Assembly (NCBI RefSeq): GCF_001039355.2
Contig: NW_019775391.1
Location: 888,169 to 952,168, forward strand
DNA length: 64,000 nucleotides
Direction: 5' to 3'
Source: Lingula anatina
Lineage: Eukaryota > Brachiopoda > Lingulata > Lingulida > Lingulidae
The position numbers and the translations under genes are program-made. Of the stretch, positions 1 through 11,342 are shown one piece after another. The notes under the pieces were generated by a model. The model made no database searches. It was not told where the DNA came from and saw only the letters and a list, made by a program, of their open reading frames with translations. Position 1 is the first letter of the stretch, and every line of letters starts with the position of its first letter.

Positions 1-38
<38 letters not shown>

Positions 39-39
<1 letters not shown>

Positions 40-840
40 ATTCAAGTGTCAGTCAAGGAACCATTTCCAGGAAAAAGTTGGACTTAATTAACAACTGCTG
101 CTGGAATTACACAAATGCATAGCCCGGTTCAAACCACTGATGTACACCAGGTACAAGCGTGGATTCCCAGGATTAAACGAAGTCAACAATTTATCAATTT
201 ATTCAAAGAAAAGTCTTGTGGTGCATGACCCAAAGGGGGGGGGGGTCCATTCCACTCACCTGGGGTTAACCTTACTGTTAACTAGGAGTGAATACCGTGT
301 TGCTACAGTATCTGCCGTATCTTACCATGTACCTGTCGGGACCCACAGGTTTGAATTGGAGATTTTAGGTGACTGAACATGCAACAAGACATCACAAACT
401 ACTGAAGACTTCATGAAACTCACTCTTGGGCAGATCACATCACTTATGGTGAACATTCAAAAAGTTTTCAATAAGAACCAATTATGAAAGAAAGTGTGTA
501 TTTTAATTTGAAAAAAAAAAAAAAAATTTGATTTTATCTTATAAAACAGACTCTGAATCAGTTAATGAAAAGATATGTTAGTTATCACAATTTAAAGATA
601 ATTAATAAATATCTATATTTGGAAAATTATCAGTAATGAATAGAGCATCTATGCAATCAATAACATTAACAGCAGGATTCACTGTTCCGTGTATCAAATC
701 TCCAAGGGCATATAAAAAGACAGCCTCAACACAGACCATTCTGTACACTATAATGGAAGTCTGACCTCACCGGAAAACATTAATTTAAGACCACCAAAAA
801 TGTGTTTGGCTAAAATTCACTTCCAAGTTTTATTAAACAT
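39..840. repeat. Tandem duplication, copy 1 (~0.8 kb)
   Basis: This block is repeated almost base for base at 870-1658, with scattered substitutions and a few small indels. It follows a 38-base poly-A run at the window edge and ends next to a single N at 841. The plus-strand reading frame that is open in copy 2 has a stop here (TGA at 374-376 where copy 2 has TGT), so I see no conserved coding potential. It may be a true recent duplication or two alleles joined in assembly. Confidence 0.85.
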
Positions 841-869
841 NAAAAAAAAAAAAAAAAGAAAAAAAAAAA

Positions 870-1658
870 CATTCAAGTGTCAGTCAAAGAACCATTTCCA
901 GGAAAAAGCTGGACTTAATTAACAACTGCTGCTGGAAATACACAAATGCATAGCCCGGTTCAAACCACTGATGTACACCAGGTACAAGCATGGATTTCCA
1001 GGATTAAACAAAGTCAACAATTTATTCAAAGAAAAGTCTTGTGGTGCATGACCCAAGGGGGGGGGGTCCATTCCACTCACCTGGGGTCAACCTTACTGTT
1101 AACTATGAGTGAATACCGTGTTGCTACAGTACCTGCTGTATCTTACCATGTACCTGTCGAGACCCACAGATTTGAATTGGAGATTTTAGGTGACTGTACA
1201 TGCAACAAGACATCACAAACTACTGAAGACTTCATGAAACTGACTCTTGGGCAGATCACACCACTTATGGTGAACATTCAAAAAGTTTTCAATAAGAACC
1301 AATTATGAAAGAAAGTGTGTATTTTAATTTGAAAAAAAAAAAAAAAACATTTGATTTTATCTTATAAAACAGACTCTGAATCAGTTAAAGATATGTTAGT
1401 TATCACAATTTAAAGATAATTAATAAATATCTATATTTGGAAAATTATCAGTAATGAATAGAGCATCTATGCAATCAATAACATAAACAGCAGGATTCAC
1501 TGTTCCGTGTATCAAATCTCCAAGGGCATATAAAAAGACAGCCTCAACACAGACCATTCTGTACACTATAATGGAAGTCTGACCTCACCGGAAAACATTA
1601 ATTTAAGACCACCAAAAATGTGTTTGGCTAAACTTCACTTCCAAGTTTTATTAAACAT
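870..1658. repeat. Tandem duplication, copy 2 (~0.8 kb)
   Basis: Second copy of 39-840, offset by 831 bases and preceded by an interrupted poly-A run that starts right after the N at 841. It contains a 120-codon plus-strand frame (946-1308) with no family resemblance I recognise; the frame is broken in copy 1, so it is probably not a gene. Confidence 0.85.
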
Positions 1659-2304
1659 AAACTTAATGCTGGACATGTGAAAGAGTCACCTGCTGATATT
1701 GACAGCCAGGTATGAACGGTGCCTCTCTAAACCCCACTTTATTACTCAAAGCAAACTAACCTTCATATCATGGTATTGACAGCCACATTACCATTGTTTT
1801 ACGGTGGTGATAAAGTATCCATGAATGCCTCAACCGTGGCTAATGTGATATTGATGCATGAAAGAAACAGTTGGCTGAACTGAAATGATTATTTTATCTT
1901 GTTGCTATGATTAGCTGAATTTTTCTAGATAGCATGTTAAATCAAGCCCATGACTTATGAACACTTGTTACTATGCAATAACAGACAGTGATGAAAACAA
2001 ATGTACAGAACTTGGGGTGGAAGAAGAAACAGGGCATAAAACCCTCTCCCCCAAACAAGAAAACAATGAATATATAAAAATAAAATAATAAATTAAAAGC
2101 ACAGGGTTAAACAACAGTCAAAATCCTCAGGAGGAAATTTTTTTCTAATTTAGTGACTTTTTAAACATTTGTATATCTTATAAATGAGCATTTCTGCTCA
2201 CCAAGATAAAAATAATCTAGTAATACTGATTTTTTAAAAGAATCTGCTTTTTTATCAAACAAAGCAACTTGGTAAATTTAAAGTAAATCTAAAATATGGG
2301 CAGG

Positions 2305-2570
2305 TAGCTATAGGGCCCATTCCAAAAGAAACTATAGTTCTTTGTAGACCGATCCAACTCTTGCTGAATACAATCAGATTAACATGCCTCCTCTTGTTTC
2401 TGATGAATTTGTACAATCACCAGCTTTTCTGTATACTACTCAACCCCAGGAGGAGGCATGTCATCTGTTAATCTAATTGAATTCAGCGAGAGTCCACTGC
2501 AGAGTTGGATTGATCTAAGTAGAACAATAGTCTCATTGGGAATAGGCTCTCACAGTGACCAATAGCTATA
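2305..2570. mobile_element. Foldback MITE, family A copy 1
   Basis: Long imperfect terminal inverted repeats can be read: the left arm from about 2305 to 2393 (with ATCCAACTCT and AATCAGATTAACATGCCTCC) reappears in reverse complement from about 2450 to 2570. It encodes no protein. A related element lies at 6231-6396 and arm fragments lie in two THADA introns, so this is a dispersed non-autonomous family. I could not fix the exact ends or a target-site duplication. Confidence 0.7.
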
Positions 2571-5500
2571 TGTGTCAGACAGCAATGACACAAAAAATAT
2601 ACAAACACATACAATGTCTGGATATATAAAAACCAAAACTTTCAGATAAATCAATTCATTGAAAAGAAGTTTTCAGTTAAAAATACCAATTTTGTCCTAA
2701 GTCATCTCAAAACCATGCATTTAATTCTGATAAAACAAATGGGAATAATACTGACGTAACAGTAGCAATTAAATAAGATATCATGTGTCACTGCTGTTTC
2801 ATGCAATAAAAATGTGGTACTTTCCCTTGATTATAAATTATGTTACAAAAGGCATTACATTACTTTATATAATTCCATCAAGAGTACCACGCAGAGTCAT
2901 CTGGAAACTGTTCCTTGCGAAGAGACAGGTCAAAACCTTCCGCTGCAAATTCAGGAAACAGTCTGTTCATTTGGAGACACAATAAATATAATATGTATAT
3001 CTATTTGACAGACAGAAGCTATTCTACAAAGAATTTTCTGACCTTGTCCTCATCAGAGCATGAGAATATGACAAGCATTCGGGTGAAAACAAGGGGCTGA
3101 TTTTTAATCCTTGGGAGATCTGATACTGTAGGAGAGCTTGCATCTCAAATCAAGCTTTAATAAAATAACTCCTTCATTAATGACAAAATCTGCCCATGAT
3201 AAAGAATTCCCCGAATGCCCCCTGCTGTATTCAGTTCTAAAGGCCCACACAGTTTCCCTACTCGTAGGCTGATTCTTTTAAAGGGATAGAAATGAGAGAA
3301 TTTTTGAAGAGAAATATTTAGAAATCATTTCAGAGATTATATAGGGGAAGTCACCCAATTATTGCCTTATTAAAATCCAAATAATTAGCCAATTACCTTT
3401 TTTAAAAGATCAATTTGGTTTGAACTTTGGTCATCCTTTGAACATTCTTCCCTGTATAAGGACTTAATTTTGTTACCATTTTTTATTAGTAATCTAAATT
3501 GACCAGGGCAAAAACCATGAAATGACTTTAATGAAAAATGTTGTTGGAAAAAGTCAACACAATAAATGCAGACAATAGACACCAGAAAACAAAGTGGTTT
3601 ATTCTCATTCACTAAGGCACACTCTTACTTCAGTATGAATAGAAAAAATCAATAAGTATCAATTCATAAGAGTATTTTCAACAAACTTAATGATATACTT
3701 AACACCATGATGGGTTGCAGAGTACATATTTAGAAGATAAAATCAGGCTCAGGTTTATTATTGATATTTCTTTAATCTTCTAACTATTGCCACCCTATCT
3801 TACATGAATTTGTACAAATATGTTTATTTCAGGGAAATCAATTTCCATAGAATCAGAATGCTTATTAGCCACAATAAAAATTGTAAATTACTTGTTGTAT
3901 CTGAATCATCAGAAGATTTTTTGCATAAAGGCAGCAACCAGACATTCTAAACAATCTAATATTTTTCGAAACAATGCACTTTCCTCAAAATCCCATGAAA
4001 CAGAGACAAAACATTTAAAGGCAATGAGTAAAAACTGAAATTTGTAGTTTTCATCTCTTGTTACATTGTCTTTCAATTATGTGGGCAAGTACTTCCTCTA
4101 TATATTTCCATCAGTCAGACAGTAAAGACAGTATCTGTCGACAGGTTTGTGCATCCCCATGTACTCCACAAATTATATTTGCCAAGTTATGGATTAATAC
4201 CCTGATTTAACATGATTACCTCTGTTTTTAGGGTCACCAAACAACTTAAAGACAGGAAGAATCAATTTTATCAGCGGTTTTAGACAATTGCTCAAATGTG
4301 ACAACTCCCATAGTTTTAGCCTCCAAAGTAAAGAATGCCTTCATAATTCAAAGGTATCCGGTATTTCCTTTCGCTTGGGCATCAGTTGAATAAAAACCAC
4401 GTGCTGATGTTTTGTTCTTGAAAAAGATGCGCAATGAATTTGAATGGACTTAAATAACTGAAATATTTCAAATTGTTTTATGATGGTAATGATGAACAAT
4501 AAAATAAATTACTTTCAAAAAAAGACCACTTCAAAGAGTACAAAGAGAAGAGAATCTAATTATCTAATTATGTAGGGAAAACATATATTTCCTTATTTTA
4601 TTCTGTGGAGGGGGGGGGGATAATTTGTGTTGATATGTATTGAACCCTTAATTCCAAGCCCTCTTGCAGCACTGGGTGATAGGACACCTATATAACAGTA
4701 TATAACAGTAAACAGGAACATTAAAATCTAAGAGGAAGAACCTAATGTATTAGATGGTACCAAAAGTATTTCAATATGTCAGTTACAGAGACCCGGTGTG
4801 AGCCTTGATGGTATGTAATTTGACACATAAATCAAACAATTAAACACCTGTATTACCTACCTGCATAAAAATCCACTCTTCAAATGATGATAGGTTGAGT
4901 AATGGGATCAACTTTAAAAGGCACATACAATCTCTACCTATTTCACAGTAATGTAACTGAACTGCTTTAAAACACTTAGACCCACTGATTGAAGAAATAA
5001 ACACTTTCAACTTCTTGTACAAGTCTTTTTGTTATATATATACATTTTTTTTTTCGGGGGGGGGGGTATCATAATTTAATTATATTTAACCTAGGGGTCT
5101 CTATGTTTCTTTGAATTAATGACTTGTATTTTAAGTATACTAAAAATAGTATGTCCTAAAACATACTAAAAATTATAACATGACAACTTTTTCTTGATGA
5201 AATTTTCCAAATGCCATTTTTTTCAATGATTGACTGGCAAAAAAAGAATTAATTGTTTCGATGCTTAGCCATTAGACAAAATTTTAAATGTTTTAACAAT
5301 AACATGTTTTAAATGTGTTAAAATTTGAGTTTTGTTTCATTCTCTTTCCTTCTCTTTCCTTCTGTGGTAGAATCCCTCTAAAACTCATTGAAAGGAAACA
5401 AAAGTTGATAAAAAAGACAATCCCCCCAAAAATTACCATGTAAATGCATTATTCTGAAGGAAACCAGACTTCAACAGCTGGGGGCAAATTGTTTGAACTG

Positions 5501-6230
5501 TTACTGGGAGATATTTATCTACAAGTACCTGATTTATCTAACAGTGCGTAAATACAACACTTTACTGCAGTGTTGTGGTGGTGTTGTGTGCAGTGGAGAG
5601 TGTATATCTTTAGCTCATCAAACCACAGTTTGTGGTTAAGACTCTTTGACAGCAATGAGTCTCCTACTTTATTGCATTTCTGGACACATACTCACTTCCA
5701 CTCGCTGACCAGTCATCACGTCTTCTGGATACTTATAAAATTAACATTGTCAATAAAATTTAGTTGACGACAACAGAGTTTTTTAATCATTACCATTATC
5801 AACTTTATCCTAACCAAATTGACAGATACAAAGTATATGAGTCTAAAAAGATAACATTATTTAATAAAACCCATGTCGCTTAATATGTGTACTGTGAAAA
5901 ACCAATGTTATATCCAGCTTCTGTATGTTAACATGCCTACATTGCAAAAACAAACACATTTATTGCTTAAATAGACAGCAAATAAAAACATCCAAGATGG
6001 CCCTCGCGTAAAATCATGGAGGAGAGTAGGGTCAGAAATAATGGCAGACTAACCAGTGCAATGCAGCAATGAATTAACACTGACAGAATTTATCCATGGA
6101 TATTTTGTTTTTTTCTGTCAAATTCCTATTGCACAATAGTATAATTAAGTTCACCATGTTTTGTGTGTCACTTTGTATTGTTTTTTAGGGTACCTTTACA
6201 ATAAAACTATCACATAAGGTAGTTCAAACT

Positions 6231-6396
6231 TACTCCGCGGGGACTCTCACTGAATACAATCAGATTAACATGCCTCTTCTCGTTTCCAACGTACTCATGT
6301 AATCACCAGCAATTTTGTTTTCAACGTAAGGAGGAGGCACAGTATGTCTTGTAATCTTTTAATCTGGTTGCATTCACTTTCTTGTACGTTTTATCT
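6231..6396. mobile_element. Foldback MITE, family A copy 2
   Basis: It shares GACTCTCACTGAATACAATC and the following AGATTAACATGCCTC with the element at 2305-2570. It carries the complementary arm (GGAGGAGGCA ... TTAATCTGGTTGCATTCA) at 6330-6383, giving the same foldback layout with a diverged centre. No coding capacity. Confidence 0.65.
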
Positions 6397-9300
6397 CATG
6401 TGATGTCACACAGTGCCTACGGCCTCGATTTGGGCTATCTCATGTGATTTCCATTGTAACAGATTTAGTAAAAAGCACGATCTTCATAAACATTCTTGTC
6501 TATGTGGATTCATGGTCTCCTAACCTTAAACATTTTCACTGCCAATTATTCAATAAACTTCAACTATGGTGAATAAAATTACTAAGGCAAGTCAGTCATC
6601 TATAATAGGCTGGACTATCACTTACAATATCAGCAGGTGACCAGAACACACTAAACCCTTTCATCTTAATAACCCCATAAAAATGACTACTTTATGTGGC
6701 TCTTCACCTGCCAATAAACCCGATGATAAAATTCAACACTGTTCTGGACACCCGACAAAACAAACTGATATCAAATTTGGGGCTTAAGCTGTTTACCATT
6801 CATTTGCACCAATTTGAATTAAATACCTTTTTGTTGGTGTTATCTCGTACGACTTCAGCCGTACATCACAGCACCCATATACTATTGGCAGTTTGAAGTG
6901 CAAATGGATTTAAAACAAACAAAACTTGATGACTGTACAACATAAGACATGGTTCGAGTACAGAAATCTCATCTATAATTTATTAGTAAATTCTTCTTGC
7001 CGGTGCTTCAATCTCCAGGTCCAGAATACAAATCTAATAGAGGAAGGGAAGTTACCAGGTAAAATCATGAAGGCTTTAGTCTTAATATCTGACAACCATA
7101 TCACATTAAAGCATCTTAATTTAACAAAAACATGAGGGCTGATGAGGCACATGTAAGTGCACCCCAGTCCCAGTGTTTAAAGGGCATTTAAATAGACAAA
7201 CTCACTGATTGAAATAAAAAAACTACTGCGGCCTTGTGGTTTCAAACCGACTGCGCCTCAGTTGCAGCATCTAGGAGAGAGGTTGGGGGCAATCTGCAAG
7301 TACATTACTTTCCACACAGCTTGAAATACAAGCACGTATGGGTTGTTGTTCTGATGGCCATAAAGATGAAATCCCATCACTCCATGCCATTTATTCCCAT
7401 TTCTAAGAATTAACAAGGCCCTTAGATGAAAAGGAATATGTGTACATGCTCACATCTACACATTTTCAAATCCCATGGATTTTAATGATAAGAGGAATTG
7501 GCATAACAAGGTAAAATTTTGTCTGCTTGTCTGTTGTTTGTGTGCGCAACATCAAGCTTACTTAATTTTCATACCAGCACATTTCAGATCAATACTACTT
7601 TTACCCTGGCTATGATATTTTCTTCATAGAAATGGACCTTATTTTCAGTTATCAATGAGCAATCTTTGGAAGGAGATTCTAATACTGGGGTTTGGCTTTT
7701 AGCTTAGCTGTTATTCAAAAACATGAATAGTTTGTTTTAACAGTTATGACCAAATAAATCATTAAGTTTTTTATTCCAAAAAAAAAAAAAAAAAAAAAAA
7801 GTTCATAAATGCCATAATTGTTTTAAATGAACTATTTCAGATATTTTAATACTAGTTTGAAGCATCTGTGTAAAAACTGTATGTTTTAACAGGGGATAGA
7901 TTTTTCTTCTGATAGAAGGTTTAAAAGATAAAATAATGAATATGCCATCAGACACAAGCCAGATTTAATCTCACATAACATTTTTTATCAAAGCCGATAA
8001 GAAAAAATTAACCAAAGCCTTCATTAAAGGAACCAAGTGTTATTCATTTTCTCATTTTCTTTAGCCAAAATCTTTTTTGACCTTTGGTGAAAATTGAGCA
8101 TCACGTGCAAAAAAAAAAAAGTATAGTATTTTTAACATAGTTTCTGTTTTGGCCCACTGGATAAATTCAGTTTTTGGGAAAATGAAGAAATCCAATAATA
8201 CTGGTATTCTTCAATCAAAATCAGTTTTTTAGCCTTAGATGAAAACTGCTCAAACTACTGAGACTATGCATTGAATTTTCATCACAGATTGCAATCTCCC
8301 ACCCTTAGTTTCAGAGATTTAACTAACTGAAAATGGCAGAGGCATGTTGATAGCATAGGAGAGTTTCCAGTGATTTCTATACACTCAGGGTGCCCATCAG
8401 CTAGCTAGATGAGAGGGAAAAAGTGTAAACGTCTGCTGACGGAGATCAGAGTATGTGGATCACCACCATTCACTTTTCAAGTCAATACTGATACCTTATC
8501 TTTTTTGGGCCACGGAGAAGTAGTGAGGAAGAGATAAGCCACATACTAAGTAAATAGCTCAATCACAGTGATGTACGCAGGTGAGAAAGATGAGTGCTAT
8601 GCACAGAAACACCTTAGAGTATCAGTTCTAATTGTACTAAAAGTTAAAATCCAGAACACAAAAATAAAAAAAAAGACATGACATCACATTCACAAATCTG
8701 CTGCTCGGGAGGTTGACATCCACCTAGGCCTACATGTTTTAGTTGGTGTTACTGAAAATTTATGTGGCATCTGTTTACTGGAGAATGAGGAATGTCTACC
8801 CTGCAACCTTTTCACTTTAACTGCAGTCCTCTTGTACAAGATCTCACTAAAAAACGTTTGACAATTTTTCATTGGGATTTGTTGAATTAAAACCAAGTGA
8901 AATCTGCACTAGAAAACATTTAGCTATTTTTTATGTTTGCCCTCTAAAAAAAATCTTTAAATTTTGAAAAGGAAAAAAGAAAATATGTAACTTAAAAAGA
9001 CTCTTAATCAGTACAAGACTAAGCTTTAACCAAAAGTATAAAATATAGTAAGATACTTATTTCCTCGGAGAAGCAATGATAATTAATTAGATTTTGCGCT
9101 GCATCAATCACTTTACTTCTCAGCACATGTGCTCTGAAATCAGAAGGTGTGTGTTTCAGTGCCTCCCATCTTATAAGAATGTGGGCACACACAATTACTC
9201 AGAGTTCATTTTATGTCCCGTAGTACAGTAGACAAAACTTCACCGTTGACAAAATTTTTTCAGCACGATCTTTTCGACTTGAAAACATTTCCCCTTTAAT

Positions 9301-9598
9301 TTCAAAGATTAGCCTTGGTGACGGACAAGTACATAGTCAGTATGCGTGTAAATAAACCCAACATAAAGAGTTCACTAGGATATTTAAGGCTGCCTTCTGC
9401 GGTTTCACTATGCATCACGCTTGAAATGTGCCGCTAATGATTAATTTTGGAAGCGACAGCCGCAAGCACCGACACCAACACGGATGCAGTTCATAGAACG
9501 CGAGCGAGTACACACATCCCAAGGCGCGATTAACTGGGATCGTACAACCTCTCGCGTTTCTGAAAATTAAAGTCAAATTGCACACACAGCCTACTTAC

Positions 9599-9774
9599 AG
9601 TTCGGTGACATTCTTCGGAATTGACTGGGGCACGGAGGTGATGTTTTTCCCCGAGCAAGTGACGAGAACTGCTGAGTTCTTTTCCAGGGATTCCCCTCCA
9701 ACCACGCAGTCCGCGTCGGCACTAGAGGCCAAAATTATGAAAGTTCCCATCAACAAAAAGCCATCGATATTCAT
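9599..9774 (-). CDS. First coding exon of a secreted or membrane LRR-type protein (partial)
   Basis: Read on the minus strand from ATG at 9774-9772, the exon gives 58 codons plus two bases and ends at a good donor (CT|gtaagtagg). The product starts with a signal peptide (residues 1-21, hydrophobic FLLMGTFIILA core). It is followed by a cysteine-flanked cap and the pattern VTCSGKNITSVPQSIPKNVTE, typical of an LRRNT cap leading into a first leucine-rich repeat. The exon breaks inside the Leu codon where the first repeat would begin, a common intron position in LRR genes. The local sequence is richer in GC and CpG than its surroundings, which suits a 5' exon. I did not find the following exons; they may lie to the left, past the window edge, or have been missed because they are short. 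Ligand and function cannot be inferred. Confidence 0.6.
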
Positions 9775-10585
9775 GTTGTACTCGCTTAGAATGCTAGTTA
9801 CATGCCACTGGTTTGTGATAGAGTTGCTCTGCCTGCCGCAGCAACGTGCTGTAAGTGTGAACCAACATACTAGCCTGCCGCTTCACATACTTCAATGCCT
9901 TGGTCATGTGACCGCAAATCACAGGAAGGGATTGGCTGAAAGTTTCTTTTCGATGTCTATAACGCCGTGAATGTGTCAAAGAGTCAATACCTGCTTGGAA
10001 GGAAACTATTAACATCAAGTCCTGATCTGACGCCATAACGCCGATCTCAGGCCTATACGTGTTTTTTTTTAATGTATTAAAATGTATTAAATAGAAAAGA
10101 AAAAATAAATATATGCATTATAAATAGATGGATAAATAATCTAAATTTTGAGACCACGCTCGGAGGCCCATTCCTTCAGACGGCAAAGAGATAGTAGTAA
10201 CTCAGTGCCTAATTTCGTACCGACAAATGTTATTTGAAAGACAAAAAAAAAAAAAAAAAAAAAAAAAAAACAGAAAGTTGGTTTGACTACTGTGCAATGG
10301 GTTGACGGAAAAAGGTGTGGCTGATGTTTGCCAATAAAATGTGTAAAAATCTATTTTTAAGGCACTATATTTCCGTGAAAAAAATCGCCGCCTCCATATA
10401 AAGTAATTGGAAGATAGGCCCTACTGTCTTCTATGGATAAAGGGCCTATAGATAAGACAAGGATCCACGAGTTTATGCGTTCAAATGGTCAATCGTTTTC
10501 TAAAGTAATAAGTAAATTCTCCGTATTAAAATAAAGTCTTAGTCAGCTCTAATCTTTCCCTCCTTTTAACTATTAACTTTTCTAC

Positions 10586-10610
10586 TGTGTGTGTGTGTGT
10601 GTGTGTGTGA

Positions 10611-10664
<54 letters not shown>
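10586..10664. repeat. Compound (GT)n-(AT)n microsatellite
   Basis: A GT run (about 10586-10609) passes directly into an AT run of about 50 bases. A poly-A tract lies nearby at about 10241-10270. Confidence 0.95.
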
Positions 10665-10667
<3 letters not shown>

Positions 10668-11030
10668 CACAGTTAGTTAAAGCATAGAAGTAGAGAACTT
10701 CTATGGTTAAAGGTTATAGTTATACCGTCGACGTCAGCGAAAGCGACTTTAAATACACCAGATACCACTGTCAAAACAACAGTGTATAAGACAAGATGAC
10801 AGTTATAATAAAACGATAGAAACCTGATACCAATAGCGATGTTATCGGTACGTGTTACCGTTATGCCGTTTAGCAAACCTGGATTAGCTTTTAGCTGAAT
10901 TCACAAGGCCATTGCAAATGGCCCATAAACATATTTTACAGTTAGGCTACTGTGCATTACATGGTCAATATACAGTAACAGTCTTGCACCAGTGCAATTA
11001 TATTATTATACTGTAATACATAAAATAGCC

Positions 11031-11342
11031 AGGAGCGGATCAAGGATTATTTGAAGGGGGGGGGAGGGGGGGCGGGGGGAGGGGGTCCGGAACGACAGGC
11101 ATCGGATGCGAAGCCAACCGCCGCCCCCTTGGTGTGGGGTTCGGGCCTACTCAAGGGCCCCGAAATTTTTTTGTGTGTTTAGGAGAGTAAACAGTGTCCT
11201 TTGGTATGGTTTAGAACTATGATTCAGCAAGTCTAAATTCTAATTTCACGAGGGGAATATTGATGTGGTATATTTTTCAGAAACCGAAGGGGGGGGGGGG
11301 GGCTGGATTCCCCAAGACCCCCCACTAAATCTGCCACTAGTA
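11031..11342. mobile_element. hAT-like non-autonomous element with G-rich core
   Basis: The left end reads CCAGGAGCGGATCAAGG followed by G-runs. The right end, in reverse complement, reads TAGTGGCAGATTTAG followed by G-runs. The two ends match at about 10 of 15 positions and resemble the CAGGGGCGGATCC-type ends of hAT-derived MITEs. No transposase is encoded. I could not confirm an 8-bp target-site duplication. The G-tracts at 11056-11085 could form a G-quadruplex. Confidence 0.5.

Larger units (their letters stand above)
1659..9598. other. Mostly non-coding stretch with repeats
   Basis: About 8 kb in which I cannot support a gene. It is AT-rich with poly-A runs (for example 7778-7800), poly-G runs (near 4611 and 5057) and two copies of a foldback element (separate entries). 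If the minus-strand gene that starts at 9774 continues in this direction, its later exons should lie here or beyond the left edge, but I could not identify them. A YY1-like CAAGATGGC site lies near 5994 without an associated gene. Confidence 0.5.

Noticed and set aside
946-1308. 120-codon plus-strand frame in duplication copy 2
   Set aside because: The frame is broken by a stop in copy 1 and resembles no family I know.
2890-2960. Minus-strand exon-like segment ending in WYS-stop, possibly the last exon of the LRR-type gene
   Set aside because: It has a plausible acceptor and about 28 codons, but no homology and no demonstrable connection to the exon at 9599-9774.
6950-6965. GGTTCGAGTAC resembling a tRNA B box
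   Set aside because: No A box, cloverleaf or terminator in the surrounding sequence. A palindromic GGTTTGAAACC-like site near 7250 was rejected likewise.
8690-8896. 68-codon minus-strand frame with basic composition
   Set aside because: No domain, no convincing splice sites, and does not fit the phase of the exon at 9599.
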